DNA from: Amphritea atlantica | GTDB lineage: Bacteria; Pseudomonadota; Gammaproteobacteria; Pseudomonadales; Balneatricaceae | Reading direction: 5' to 3' | NCBI RefSeq assembly: GCF_018860855.1 | Contig: NZ_JAHKQE010000022.1 | Span: 124,001-188,000 of the forward strand | DNA length: 64,000 nucleotides | Shown here: positions 26,465 through 35,784 of the stretch, piece after piece | How the letters are laid out: each line of letters starts with the position of its first letter | Numbering within the stretch: the first letter of the stretch is position 1 | Position numbers and translations under genes: made by a program | The notes under the pieces: generated by a model | Seen by the model: only the letters and a program-made list of their open reading frames with translations | Told to the model about the DNA's origin: nothing | The model's database searches: none

Positions 26465-27475
26465 CTATTCCTTGTCTAACAGACCCACTAGGCGGACGAG
26501 CTCGGCTGTACGATTTGCGTATCCCCATTCGTTGTCGTACCAAGCGTAAAGTTTCACCTGCGTACCGTTGACCACCATCGTCGATAGCGCATCAATGACG
26601 CTAGAGCGAGGGTCCGTTTTGTAATCAATGGATACAAGGGGGCGCTCTTCATAACCGAGAATATCTTTTAATTCATTCTCCGCAGCCTCTTTTAAAAACT
26701 GATTTACTTCAGTTTCGTTGGTGGCTCGGCTCACTTCAAATACACAATCGGTAATGGACGCGTTGGCTAACGGAATACGAATGGCATGGCCATTTAGTTT
26801 GCCTTTCAACTCGGGAAAGATTTGCGTGATAGCGGTAGCAGAGCCCGTGGTGGTTGGGATTAGGCTCATTCCGCAGGCACGGGCGCGCCGCAGATCTTTA
26901 TGGGGCGCGTCAAGAATTGTCTGGGTATTGGTAATGTCATGAATGGTGGTCATGGAGCCATGCACGATCCCTAGTTTTTCATGAATCACTTTTACAACCG
27001 GTGCTAGGCAGTTGGTGGTGCAAGATGCAGCGGTGACAATAGGGTACTTCGATTTATCATATAAATGCTGGTTAACGCCCATGACAATATTGAGTACATC
27101 ATCATCTTTGACAGGAGCAGTAACGACGACACGCTTAACACCTTGGTCAAGGTAAGCCTGTAATAGATCTTTTGATTTCATTTTGCCACTGGCTTCAATG
27201 ACGACGTCACAACCAGACCAGTCAGTATCGGTTATCGCTTTATTCTGCGTACATGAAATGCGTTTATCCTGAATAAGGATCTCAGAGCCCTCAGCAGAGG
27301 CTTCATGGTGCCAGCGGCCATGTACCGAGTCGAAGGTAATCAAATGGGCCAAGGTCGCTGCATCACCAGCGGGATCGTTAATTTGGATAAACTCTATTTC
27401 AGGCCAGTCGAATGCTGCCCGAAGTGATAAGCGACCCATACGGCCGAAACCATTGATACCCACTTTAATTGTCAT
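26465..27475 (-). CDS. ArsJ-associated glyceraldehyde-3-phosphate dehydrogenase
   Basis: A 336-residue GAPDH that uses arsenate in place of phosphate to form 1-arseno-3-phosphoglycerate, by analogy to characterised ArsJ partners. It has the NAD motif [17 protein letters not shown], catalytic Cys152 in [11 protein letters not shown] and His179 in TTIHD. The C-terminal part includes [20 protein letters not shown] precedes the ATG by about six bases. Its place directly before arsJ and within an arsenic operon, rather than beside glycolytic genes, is the main reason for the assignment. Confidence 0.93.
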   Translation of the reverse strand: MTIKVGINGFGRMGRLSLRAAFDWPEIEFIQINDPAGDAATLAHLITFDSVHGRWHHEASAEGSEILIQDKRISCTQNKAITDTDWSGCDVVIEASGKMKSKDLLQAYLDQGVKRVVVTAPVKDDDVLNIVMGVNQHLYDKSKYPIVTAASCTTNCLAPVVKVIHEKLGIVHGSMTTIHDITNTQTILDAPHKDLRRARACGMSLIPTTTGSATAITQIFPELKGKLNGHAIRIPLANASITDCVFEVSRATNETEVNQFLKEAAENELKDILGYEERPLVSIDYKTDPRSSVIDALSTMVVNGTQVKLYAWYDNEWGYANRTAELVRLVGLLDKE

Positions 27476-27482
27476 AAAAACC

Positions 27483-27659
27483 TCAAACCGAATAATGTGT
27501 ATTAATAAAACCGATATGACTTGGCAGCGTTAAAGTATTAGAACCTAATGCCTGAATATAAGAGGCAACTGATTGCCATTGTTTACCTGCTTTTAGTCGT
27601 AATACCGTTGCCATTAAGCCTGTACGGCCAGCGCCTTCACCATAATAAATAACGAGCAT
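27483..27659 (-). pseudogene. Remnant of a dual-specificity/tyrosine phosphatase in the ars operon
   Basis: A 58-codon frame with an AGGA ribosome site lies between the thioredoxin-like gene and gapdh. It begins MLVIYYGEGAGRTGLMAT, which matches the active-site loop of cysteine phosphatases (HCx5RTG), followed by LRLKAGKQWQSVASYIQALG as in the next helix. The whole N-terminal half is missing, and the nucleophilic Cys and preceding His are both replaced by Tyr. Phosphatase-like genes do occur in arsJ operons, so I read this as a decayed member. It should have no phosphatase activity. Confidence 0.65.
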
Positions 27660-27697
27660 TTCCTGTGCCCTTTTTAAGCGTGAGTGCGCCTAGAGCG

Positions 27698-27943
27698 TCA
27701 TGACGACTCTTTAGTCAGCCATTCTTTTATCTGTGCTGCGTTAGGCACCGACCCTGAGTGAACTAACTGTTCATCAATCGCCACAGCAGGGGTGCTCATC
27801 ACGCCAAAACCCATAATAACTTCAGGACTTGTCTCTTTTGTGACACTTACCGGTATAGCCAGCTCATGTGCTAATTGTTCGATCAACTCAGCAGTTTTTT
27901 TACACTTACTACAACCGCTACCTAACACTTTTATCTGTTTCAT
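27698..27943 (-). CDS. Small thioredoxin-fold disulfide protein of the ars operon
   Basis: An 81-residue thioredoxin-fold protein of the redox-active disulfide protein 2 type. The active site is CSKC at residues 11-14 within GSGCSKCKKTAELI, and the cis-proline lies in GVMSTPAVAID. It has no signal peptide. Such genes commonly follow the permease gene in arsenic operons and may reduce or deliver thiol-bound arsenic; the exact role is not known. It sits 8 bp after the permease gene. Confidence 0.9.
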   Translation of the reverse strand: MKQIKVLGSGCSKCKKTAELIEQLAHELAIPVSVTKETSPEVIMGFGVMSTPAVAIDEQLVHSGSVPNAAQIKEWLTKESS

Positions 27944-27951
27944 ATATCACC

Positions 27952-28947
27952 TCATAAGAAAGACGAAAAGGCATTGAACAGCCATCCAACCACCGAAAAG
28001 GATACTAATAGCATCACAAAAACGATGGCCAGCAACCGCCATTGCATCACTTGTTTAAGCAGAATAAATTCAGGAAAACTGGCCGCAACGGTACTCATAC
28101 AGAACGCCAGCGTTGTACCGATGGGCAGGCCATTGATGATTAGGCTTTCCATCACCGGAATAACGCCTGTCGCATTAGAATAAAGCGGAATGCCCAATAA
28201 CACGGCGGCAGGGACAGACCACCACTGCCCATCACCTAGGTATGTTTCAATCCAACCGTCAGGCACAAAGCCATGTAAGGCGGCACCTAAGCCAACACCG
28301 ATAATGACCCATTTCCAGACGCGACCAAAAATCTCCAGTGTTTCACCTTTGGCGAACTGGTGACGTTGTGAAAAGGGTAAGACTGTAGGCTCTTGTTTAG
28401 GCTGGTTGGGCGCTGTTTTATTCTGCCCTGCGGCTAGTGCTTTTGCGGCAAAGGATTGCAGCCAGCGCTCGGCCCTGATGCTATCCAGAAAGAAACCACC
28501 AATAATGCCTACGGACATACCGATAACGACATATAGCACGGTGAACTTCCAGCCAAGTAAGCTCATGAGCAATAAAATGGCAACTTCATTGATTAAGGGG
28601 GAGGTCAAAAGAAAAGACATGGTGATGCCAACAGGAATGCCGGCGGAGGTGAAGCCTAAAAATACCGGAATGCTGGAACAGGAACAAAAGGGGGTGATCG
28701 CACCAAACCCTGAACCCAGCAGGTAACCAATGCCGCGATGCCTTCCGGCCAGATAATCCCTCACTTTTTCAACATTGAGTGACGCTCTTAATAGCGCGAT
28801 GAAATAGATCATAACCAGTAGCAGTACAAAGATCTTGCTTACATCTTCGATAAAAAAGTGAGCCGCGTCACCGAGTTTTGAATCTGGCGAAAGGCCAAGC
28901 ACTGCATAGGTTAGCCAGTCGGCTAATTGGGTAAATATTTCAAACAT
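27952..28947 (-). CDS. ArsP/DUF318-type permease
   Basis: A 331-residue membrane permease with about eight hydrophobic segments. It contains the family's cysteine motif in TPFCSCSSIPVFLGFTSAG and the later repeat GIPLYSNATGVIPVMESLI. A charged cytoplasmic loop (about 170-205) separates the two halves. Related ArsP proteins export trivalent organoarsenicals; whether this one does is inferred from the operon. Its ATG shares one base with the acr3 stop (TAATG), so translation is coupled. Confidence 0.88.
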   Translation of the reverse strand: MFEIFTQLADWLTYAVLGLSPDSKLGDAAHFFIEDVSKIFVLLLVMIYFIALLRASLNVEKVRDYLAGRHRGIGYLLGSGFGAITPFCSCSSIPVFLGFTSAGIPVGITMSFLLTSPLINEVAILLLMSLLGWKFTVLYVVIGMSVGIIGGFFLDSIRAERWLQSFAAKALAAGQNKTAPNQPKQEPTVLPFSQRHQFAKGETLEIFGRVWKWVIIGVGLGAALHGFVPDGWIETYLGDGQWWSVPAAVLLGIPLYSNATGVIPVMESLIINGLPIGTTLAFCMSTVAASFPEFILLKQVMQWRLLAIVFVMLLVSFSVVGWLFNAFSSFL

Positions 28948-29969
28948 TATGCTTCTCCAAACCAGTGTCGGGTTCGGTTAGCAAACCAAACGAGACTCAA
29001 CATAACAGGAACTTCAACGAGAACACCAACGACCGTCGCTAAAGCGGCCCCCGAGTGAAGTCCAAATAAAGAAATGGCGACTGCGACGGCGAGCTCAAAA
29101 AAGTTCGATGTGCCAATCATGCAGGCAGGGGCTGCAATATTGTGAGGTAGTCGCATTTTTAAAGCGATGAAATAGGTTATAGCAAAAATTCCGTAGGTTT
29201 GTATCAGGAGCGGAATCGCAATCAAAAGAATCGCCTCGGGCTGTGCTAAAATGGTTTGCGCTTGAAAACCGAACAATAAAACCACCGTTGCTAAAAGCCC
29301 GATCACCGACCAAGGTTTGAGTACGGCCAGTAAGTGGTTTAGCGCGGCGTGATCCTGTTGACGATCGACCTTTTTTCTTGTGATAGCACCGGCGACCAAT
29401 GGGATAACCACATAGAGTATGACGGAGAGGAGTAATGTATCCCAAGGGACCGAAATGTCGGTCACACCTAATAAAAAAGCCGCTAACGGGGCAAAGGCAA
29501 ATATCATAATGATATCGTTTACTGAAACTTGCACGAGGGTATAGTTTGGATCGCCCTTGGTCAGCTGGCTCCAGACGAAGACCATCGCGGTACAGGGGGC
29601 CACGCCTAATAAAATCATCCCAGCGATGTATTCATTGGCTGTTTGAGGGTCGACCCAGTCGGCAAAGATACCTTTAAAAAATAGCCAGCCAAGCAGTGCC
29701 ATAGTGAACGGTTTGACCATCCAGTTAATCACTAAGGTAAGAATCAATCCCTTGGGTTTTTTACCGATGTCTTTCAGTGAAGAAAAGTCGATTTGCACCA
29801 TCATAGGGTAGATCATCAGCCAAATAAGAAGGGCAACGATCAAGTTGACATGGGCAAACTCTAAGGCCGCAATGAGTTGAAATAGCGCAGGGAATAGATT
29901 GCCAAAGGCAACACCGCCGATAATGGCGATGGCTACCCAAACACTTAAATAGCGTTCAAACATACCCAT
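28947..29969 (-). CDS. acr3: Arsenite efflux transporter Acr3
   Basis: Acr3 extrudes arsenite across the inner membrane using the proton gradient. The 340-residue protein has ten predicted membrane segments. It carries the Acr3 hallmark cysteine in [20 protein letters not shown], and [20 protein letters not shown] near the C-terminus holds the conserved glutamate-containing helix (SNFFELAVA). A GGAAG sequence precedes the start. It follows the broken arsR and should be the main effective arsenite exporter of the operon. Confidence 0.95.
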   Translation of the reverse strand: MGMFERYLSVWVAIAIIGGVAFGNLFPALFQLIAALEFAHVNLIVALLIWLMIYPMMVQIDFSSLKDIGKKPKGLILTLVINWMVKPFTMALLGWLFFKGIFADWVDPQTANEYIAGMILLGVAPCTAMVFVWSQLTKGDPNYTLVQVSVNDIIMIFAFAPLAAFLLGVTDISVPWDTLLLSVILYVVIPLVAGAITRKKVDRQQDHAALNHLLAVLKPWSVIGLLATVVLLFGFQAQTILAQPEAILLIAIPLLIQTYGIFAITYFIALKMRLPHNIAAPACMIGTSNFFELAVAVAISLFGLHSGAALATVVGVLVEVPVMLSLVWFANRTRHWFGEA

Positions 29970-30040
29970 AATGACTTTCTTCCTTTTTATCTGTGTATGG
30001 CGAAAAATAGCTTATTTTTCATCGTATTCTTAGCAACCCG

Positions 30041-30265
30041 CTAAGACGTTGTTTTGATGCTTATATTCTCAATACGCGTGACAACATCTCTTGCTGCGCT
30101 GTGCGAGGTGACGGGAGATCTTAGGTTGGCTCTCGCTAAGGCTTGCATCAGCTCATAAACACATAGCTCCTGCTCTGACAGAATCGGTAGCAGGCAGCGA
30201 AGGTGTGTTTCATCAGTGAGACATTTATAAAACTGTGTAGGCTGCATAGCGGAGCTGCTGTTCAT
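30041..30265 (-). pseudogene. arsR: Frameshifted and truncated arsR
   Basis: The first 45 codons read as a normal ArsR N-terminus (MQPTQFYKCLTDETHLRCLL, then EQELCVYELMQALA). The next expected segment, SQPKISRHLAQ, the DNA-recognition helix, is present in the +1 frame: one base is missing in GCGAGAGCC where an intact gene would read GCGGAGAGC. After that the sequence diverges and the C-terminal half is absent before acr3. The encoded 74-residue product therefore lacks the recognition helix and cannot act as a repressor. Start at 30265 or at the ATG at 30247. Confidence 0.85.
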
Positions 30266-30379
30266 TTTACTCTTGTCTCATGGATCAAAGAGCCGATGGC
30301 CAGTCTCAGGTCGAGAGTTTGGTCAATCGTTAGCCTTAATCTCATTAATATGTGTTTTTTCATATATGTGATTGTAACT

Positions 30380-30401
30380 ATATATGGTAATTCGTATATA
30401 T
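30380..30401. promoter_or_regulatory. Candidate ArsR operator
   Basis: A palindrome ATATAT-GGT-AATT-CGT-ATATAT lies about 115 bp upstream of the arsR remnant. AT-rich imperfect palindromes of this kind are typical ArsR-family sites. With arsR broken, the site would be orphaned unless another ArsR acts in trans. Confidence 0.5.
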
Positions 30402-30661
30402 CAAGCTTGTGAGGCTGCTTTTGTGGAGAGATTACGGTGACGGATGGCCAAGTGTTAAAAATTAACCCAGTAATTCGCTATTCAACGCATAGCGCATAAA
30501 TTTTAAATATCTCTGTTTTGTCTTTGTATTTTAGCGGGTGCGAATCTTGTCGCTTCACGGTTTAGTCTAGGCTCTGATATGAAACACTGCTTACTCTCTC
30601 GTTACGGGAGTACAATCATCTCTCTGATTTAAAAATAGGGTAGAGCGGGTATTGTAGTTGT
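30402..30661 (+). other. Intergenic region before the CLCA_X gene
   Basis: No gene is recognised. The region is AT-rich with no strong promoter match. The ATG at 30662 has only a weak GGGTA-type ribosome site upstream. Confidence 0.4.
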
Positions 30662-31453
30662 ATGACGTTATCGCGTGAATTTTATCGCCATGGGCCGGAT
30701 GTACGGCAAGGCAATCCCGTTGGCTTTGTTGAAGTCAGGAAGCGGTTTGATTTCAGATTTATCGGCATTGGTCGTTGGGTGACGCAGGCGGAGCAAAACC
30801 GAGCGGCGGGGTTATTTTACGATGCCTTGGTTGATCTGATGACCATCTTGAAATGCCCTGAGCCGCTGATCTCATTGCGCGGAACCTTGTCGTTACAATA
30901 TGGTATCGGTGGACGCCCCGGTGTTGCAGCTCATTATCAACCGTCGATGCGGTGCTTTTCTTTGGCCAAAAATGCAGGCCCAGGCAGTATTGCACATGAG
31001 TGGTTTCACGCACTCGATCATTACCTCGGTGGTACCGCCTTTGATGATGCTCCGGCAGGCATGTTCGCGTCAAAAGCTTGGTTAGCCGATGCGACGCCCG
31101 TGGTTCATCCCTTGAATGATGATCTGTACGCCTGTTTCAGGCAGATCATGTTAGCTGAGGATGGTGATTCCCCGAGTCCGTTATTTGAGGCATCAGTGCG
31201 GGTCGATAAGGTGATGAACCAAGTCTATTACAGTCAGGCTGAGGAGTTATGCGCGAGGGCGTTTGAAGCCTTTGTTCAAGATGCGGCTATCACCAATAAT
31301 TTTTTGGTTTCGGGGACTAAAATGACCGCCGAAGCTGAGCAGGGCTTGTATCCGCGAGGTGAGCAACGTGAACGTATCAATCTAGCCTTTCAGCGTTACT
31401 TTAATCGCTTAGGGGCCGCTTTAAATAGCGAGATTCGTAGAAGTATGCGTTAA
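30662..31453 (+). CDS. CLCA_X-family protein with HEWFH metalloprotease-like motif
   Basis: A 263-residue protein recognised as the conserved CLCA_X family of proteobacteria. The opening SREFYRHGPDVRQGN and FVEVRKRFDF are typical. A zincin-like HEWFH motif occurs at 112-116 within AHEWFHALDHYLGG, preceded by LRGTLSLQYGIGGR. The family resembles polyvalent-protein-associated (LPD) domains of phage and plasmid proteins. There is no signal peptide. Function is not established; a metallopeptidase activity is plausible from HExxH alone. It is a single gene flanked by long intergenic regions. Confidence 0.8.
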   Translation: MTLSREFYRHGPDVRQGNPVGFVEVRKRFDFRFIGIGRWVTQAEQNRAAGLFYDALVDLMTILKCPEPLISLRGTLSLQYGIGGRPGVAAHYQPSMRCFSLAKNAGPGSIAHEWFHALDHYLGGTAFDDAPAGMFASKAWLADATPVVHPLNDDLYACFRQIMLAEDGDSPSPLFEASVRVDKVMNQVYYSQAEELCARAFEAFVQDAAITNNFLVSGTKMTAEAEQGLYPRGEQRERINLAFQRYFNRLGAALNSEIRRSMR

Positions 31454-31948
31454 GAAACACGCTTTCCGATGCAGTCTAAGTTGAGGCCGTTCAACGCTTT
31501 GTGTTGGTAAGCATGCTTCGGTCTATCTAATCGTTCAAACCGTTAGATAATGAATGGCTAACTTTGTGTGACGTGTTCTTTATTTTAAGATCAATACCGC
31601 CTGTACATCTTGATAAGTTCAGTAGGGTGTCAGCATTATTGACTAGCTGTTTATTAGCGTTGGCATCTAATTCTACGAGAGATATTTAAAATCTCACTTT
31701 ATAAGGAGTAGACTATTGTTACTGACGTAGCATTTTGAGTATGACTTTCAGTATTGGATACTGAAAGTCGTATTGTATCAGTCGCGTCCTGTGACTTGAT
31801 TTACACACTGTTGTTACCGTCAAATAGTTAGCTTGCTCCTATATAGTTCGTAGCGTTTGTTGTCTTGGATGAAAAAGGAGTTAAGTGGCTACTTCCTACC
31901 AATACAACTAACAAACATTTTCCTCGCTCATGGATATGAGTGAGGTTG
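31454..31948 (+). other. Long intergenic region with strong hairpins
   Basis: No gene is supported. A perfect 11-bp foldback, GACTTTCAGTA-TTGGA-TACTGAAAGTC (31743-31769), extends by two more pairs but has no T run. A second hairpin, CCTCGCTCAT-GGAT-ATGAGTGAGG (31922-31945), sits just before the dehydrogenase operon and covers a possible ribosome site. The first may be a regulatory palindrome for the downstream operon. Confidence 0.5.
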
Positions 31949-31969
31949 ATGCTGGAGCGAACTTTATAT

Positions 31970-32671
31970 ATGTCGATACCAACTTTTAAGTTATCGCGAC
32001 GTGGGTTCATGGCAGCAGGAATGGCAGGGACGGCGCTCGTAACGCTTGCCCAGCACCCTTTTGGCCACGCAGCGGTTCCCGATCTCGCAGATTATGTTCC
32101 TGTGTTCTTCTCTGCAAATGAGTGGACTTTTATCAATGCCGCAACATCTCGGCTTATACCATCTGATGGCGAAGGGCCTGGTGCACTGGAGGCGCGTGTG
32201 CCGGTCTTTATTGATCTTCAGCTAGCCGGTGATTTTGGTGCTGCTGCCGATTGGTATATGAATGCGCCACATAATCCTAGTGCTAATCCTCTTATGGGCT
32301 TTCAGAGTCCATTACCCCCAGCGGATATTTACCGTCAGGGTATTCTTTACTTTGATGACTGGTGTAAAGAGACTCATGGCTCTGCATTTGAAAGTCTTGA
32401 TGCGGCGACCCAAGATCTTGCGTTGGTCGCTCTTGAAAAAGGTGATGTGGGTCTGCCTGATAACTTGCGAGATTTCTTCGCTCTGTTACTGCAAAACACC
32501 AAAGAAGGTTATTTTAGCGATCCACGTTATGGTGGTAATCATGGCATGGCTGCTTGGGTCTATATCGGCTTTCCTGGTGCCCGAGCGAGCTTTCTCGAAT
32601 GGAACGACCCGGCAATGGACAATGTTATATATCCATTGGGTCCTGTATCAATTTCCGGCGAGAGGGCTTAA
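31970..32671 (+). CDS. Gluconate 2-dehydrogenase subunit 3-family protein (Tat substrate)
   Basis: The small subunit of a periplasmic membrane-bound dehydrogenase. The ATG at 31970 gives 233 residues with a twin-arginine signal, KLSRRGFMAAGMAGTALVTL; ATG 31949 is an alternative with a closer ribosome site. The mature part resembles DUF3642/gluconate dehydrogenase subunit 3, which is folded in the cytoplasm and carries the flavoprotein subunit across by Tat. HGMAAWVYIGFPG near the C-terminus is typical. It ends 3 bp before the GMC subunit gene, so the three-gene set is one operon. Confidence 0.87.
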   Translation: MSIPTFKLSRRGFMAAGMAGTALVTLAQHPFGHAAVPDLADYVPVFFSANEWTFINAATSRLIPSDGEGPGALEARVPVFIDLQLAGDFGAAADWYMNAPHNPSANPLMGFQSPLPPADIYRQGILYFDDWCKETHGSAFESLDAATQDLALVALEKGDVGLPDNLRDFFALLLQNTKEGYFSDPRYGGNHGMAAWVYIGFPGARASFLEWNDPAMDNVIYPLGPVSISGERA

Positions 32672-32674
32672 GTA

Positions 32675-34444
32675 ATGGCACGTAGAGATCCTAAAAAAGA
32701 TGTTGTTATTATTGGGCTTGGATGGACGGGGTCTATCGCCGGCATCGAACTAGCTAAAGAGGGGTTGGATATTCTAGCGCTTGAGCGTGGTGCCGATCGG
32801 GATACGGTACCCGATTTCCAGTATCCCAATGTAGCGGATGAGTTGCGTTACGGGGTGCGGTACGGTTTCATGCAAAAACCGGCTAAATCAACAGTCACAC
32901 TTCGACATGGGCAAAACGATACCGCCTTGCCGATGCGTCATCTTGGGTCCTTTTTGCCCGGAGATGGTGTCGGTGGCGCAGGTATGCATTGGAACGGCAA
33001 TACGTGGCGCCCTCAGGCCGAAGAGTTAAGGCTGAAGTCCTACGTCACTGAAGAGTTCGGGGCCGATATTATTCCCGAAGATATGACGATTCAGGACTGG
33101 GGTGTGAGCTATGAAGAGCTAGAACCCTATTTTGACCGCTTTGAGTATATGCTGGGGATTTCCGGTCAAGCTGGGAACCTCGGTGGCAAGACTGTCCCTG
33201 GCGGTAACCCCTTTGAAGCACCCCGATCGCGCGAGTTTCCGATGAAACCGCTGCAGATGCAACTTGGGCCACGGATGTTCCGCGATAAGGCCGAGGAGCT
33301 GGGGCTGCATCCTTTCCCTATGCCTGCTGCGATAGCGAGTGAATCCTACGTTAACGAATATGGCATGCAGCTTGGGCCGTGTAATTATTGTGGCTTTTGT
33401 GAGCGTTATGGTTGCTTGAACTACTCTAAATCATCACCGCAAACCTGCATACTCGATGCACTGAAACGCTATGATAACTTCAGCTATCGCACGCATTGCG
33501 AGGTGCTTAAGGTGGAGTTATCGGCCGATGGTAAAACCGCGACGGGTGTGACCTATTTTGATGAGGCCGCGCAGGAAGAGGTCTTTCAGCCGGCAGATCT
33601 TGTCATTATGGCAGCCTATTCACTGCACAATACCCACCTGTGTCTGCTATCTGGAATTGGTAAACCTTACGATCCTGTGAAGGGCGAGGGTGTGGTTGGG
33701 CGTAATTATGCTTACCAAATGACTGGCGGCACGAAGGCCTTTTTTGAAGATGTAGAGTTCAACCCCTTTGTCGGCTCAGGATCTTCTGCCTATGTCATCG
33801 ATGATTACGGCACCAATCAGATAGACTTTGCCGCCGAAGGGTTTATCGGTGGGGGCTACATTCATGCCTCACAGTTAAACGGTCAACCCATTCGAAATCT
33901 TCCTCTGCCCGCCGGTGTACCTAGTTGGGGAGCCGGATGGAAAAAAGGAGTGAAGGATTGGTACGGGCACTCATTGGGGGTGAGCCTACATGGTTCTAAC
34001 ATGTCTTATCGAGATTGTTATCTTGATCTTGATCCGACGTATACCGATCGTCACGGTAGGCCGCTATTACGGATGACCTTTGATTGGAAAGACAACGATA
34101 TCCGTATGTCACAGTTCATGAAAGAAAAGATCGAACGGGTTGTGGAAGAGTTAAACCCAACGTCTTTCAAATCGTCCTACAAAGATATAGGTGCACGCTA
34201 CGATATCCGTCCTTATCAATCGACGCATAACGTTGGTGGAACGGCGATGGGTACAGACCCTGCGACGTCGGTCATTAATCGCTATCAACAGAGCTGGGAT
34301 GTTCATAATGTTTTTCTCCTGGGGGCTGGGTCGTTTCCGCAAAACTTGCAGTACAATCCAACCGGTGCGCTAGGTGGACTCACTTACTGGACTCTTGATG
34401 CTATTCGCCGTGATTATCTGTCTGCACCGGGGCCATTGGTATGA
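32675..34444 (+). CDS. GMC-family FAD dehydrogenase, large subunit
   Basis: A 589-residue flavoprotein that would oxidise a sugar acid, polyol or alcohol and feed electrons to the cytochrome subunit. The FAD site is VVIIGLGWTGSIAGIELAK at residues 10-28; GDGVGGAGMHWNGNTWR and the C-terminal NPTGALGGLTYWTLDAIRR are GMC features. The catalytic histidine pair is likely in STHNVGGTAMG. A cysteine cluster, CNYCGFCERYGC (about 237-248), may hold a 3Fe-4S centre as in fructose and gluconate dehydrogenases. It has no own signal and would be exported with subunit 3. Substrate cannot be stated. Confidence 0.9.
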   Translation: MARRDPKKDVVIIGLGWTGSIAGIELAKEGLDILALERGADRDTVPDFQYPNVADELRYGVRYGFMQKPAKSTVTLRHGQNDTALPMRHLGSFLPGDGVGGAGMHWNGNTWRPQAEELRLKSYVTEEFGADIIPEDMTIQDWGVSYEELEPYFDRFEYMLGISGQAGNLGGKTVPGGNPFEAPRSREFPMKPLQMQLGPRMFRDKAEELGLHPFPMPAAIASESYVNEYGMQLGPCNYCGFCERYGCLNYSKSSPQTCILDALKRYDNFSYRTHCEVLKVELSADGKTATGVTYFDEAAQEEVFQPADLVIMAAYSLHNTHLCLLSGIGKPYDPVKGEGVVGRNYAYQMTGGTKAFFEDVEFNPFVGSGSSAYVIDDYGTNQIDFAAEGFIGGGYIHASQLNGQPIRNLPLPAGVPSWGAGWKKGVKDWYGHSLGVSLHGSNMSYRDCYLDLDPTYTDRHGRPLLRMTFDWKDNDIRMSQFMKEKIERVVEELNPTSFKSSYKDIGARYDIRPYQSTHNVGGTAMGTDPATSVINRYQQSWDVHNVFLLGAGSFPQNLQYNPTGALGGLTYWTLDAIRRDYLSAPGPLV

Positions 34445-35763
34445 GTATTATGAGTAAAGTTTTGAGATTAGCTGGGGCTCTCATTGTTTTGGGCGTCATC
34501 GTTATTCTAGCCATTATGTTTGTGCCGACTCAGCGGACTCCCGTGCAGGCTCAGATTGCATCAGATGATGTCGTCGTTGCCAGTTCTGGCGAGTATGTGA
34601 GCCGGTTAGGTGACTGTATGGCTTGCCATACCGTGGAAGGCGGCAAGCCCTTCGCGGGAGGGTATTCTATCGATAGCCCATTGGGCGCGATCTATTCTTC
34701 CAATATCACGCCTGATCCTGAGTATGGTATCGGTAATTGGACATTGGATGATTTCCGGGCGGCACTTTACGATGGAATCGGTAAGGGTGGACATCGCCTC
34801 TATCCAGCGATGCCTTCGGCTAACTATCGTAAGTTGAGTGAAGCTGATATCGCTAGCCTTTATGATTACTTGATGAACGAGGTTGAACCTGTTGCTGAAA
34901 AAGCACCGGAAACAGAGCTGCCGTTTCCCTTTAATCAGCGTTGGGGTCTTCGGTTGTGGGATTGGGTTGCTTATAAGGATGCGGGTTTCGAGCCACGTTA
35001 CAACGATCCAGTGCTTGATCGGGGCGCTTACTTGGTCGAAGGACCCGGTCACTGCGGTGCATGCCACAGTCCTCGCACGGCTCTTTTCGTTCAATCTGGA
35101 TATAACGCCGAGGATAGCAAATTCTTAACGGGTGGCGTTATCGGCGGTTGGTATGCGCAACCACTACGTGGTTCTAACAGTGTTTCGGCATACTGGGACG
35201 AAGCGCAGATGGTGTCCTTCCTCAAGACGGGGCGTAATGCACACAGCGGTGTTGCCGGTGAAATGACAGCCGTTGTTTCGCATTCGTTGCAATACTTTAC
35301 GGATGAAGATTTAACTGCGATTGCTAAATATCTACGGCACATTTCAGTCGATACCGAGTCATCTCCTCGGGTTCTTAATGTGGAAGCAGAAAAGAGCACG
35401 GCGGCGATGTTATTGGCGGCATCACCGGATATGGAACTTGGGGCAAGGCTTTATCTCGATAACTGCAACGCCTGTCACTTTAGCGCGGGTCGGGGGGCTG
35501 ATGGCGTATTCCCAGAGCTCGTCGGGAATTCAATGGTGTTGGCCGATGAACAGGGAGGCTTCCTTGATGTGATCTTGAACGGTGCTGAAATGCCATCGAC
35601 AGCAACCCGACCTTCGCGTCTTCGGATGCCTGGATTCCGCGAGCGGTTGTCGGATGATGAAGTCGCAGCGTTGGCAAGTTTCGTTCGACAGGCGTGGGGT
35701 AATAATGCAGGCCCAGTCACTGCAAAGACTGTTGCCGAGGTGCGTGCGACAACATCTAAGTGA
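34441..35763 (+). CDS. Triheme cytochrome c subunit of the dehydrogenase
   Basis: A 440-residue membrane-anchored cytochrome that passes electrons from the GMC subunit to ubiquinone or the respiratory chain. Three CxxCH sites are visible: CMACH at 59-63, CGACH near 204 and CNACH near 342. An N-terminal hydrophobic segment (LAGALIVLGVIVILAIMFV) acts as signal or anchor. Its ATG overlaps the GMC stop by four bases. The arrangement equals the gluconate/sorbitol dehydrogenase type. A composite repeat and hairpin follow the gene. Confidence 0.93.
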   Translation: MSIMSKVLRLAGALIVLGVIVILAIMFVPTQRTPVQAQIASDDVVVASSGEYVSRLGDCMACHTVEGGKPFAGGYSIDSPLGAIYSSNITPDPEYGIGNWTLDDFRAALYDGIGKGGHRLYPAMPSANYRKLSEADIASLYDYLMNEVEPVAEKAPETELPFPFNQRWGLRLWDWVAYKDAGFEPRYNDPVLDRGAYLVEGPGHCGACHSPRTALFVQSGYNAEDSKFLTGGVIGGWYAQPLRGSNSVSAYWDEAQMVSFLKTGRNAHSGVAGEMTAVVSHSLQYFTDEDLTAIAKYLRHISVDTESSPRVLNVEAEKSTAAMLLAASPDMELGARLYLDNCNACHFSAGRGADGVFPELVGNSMVLADEQGGFLDVILNGAEMPSTATRPSRLRMPGFRERLSDDEVAALASFVRQAWGNNAGPVTAKTVAEVRATTSK

Positions 35764-35784
35764 TATCAAAGGGTAACGTCGTTT

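Noticed and set aside
30041-30265. An intact small ArsR-like regulator
   Set aside because: The recognition helix is out of frame and the C-terminal half is missing, so the short frame is a broken gene.
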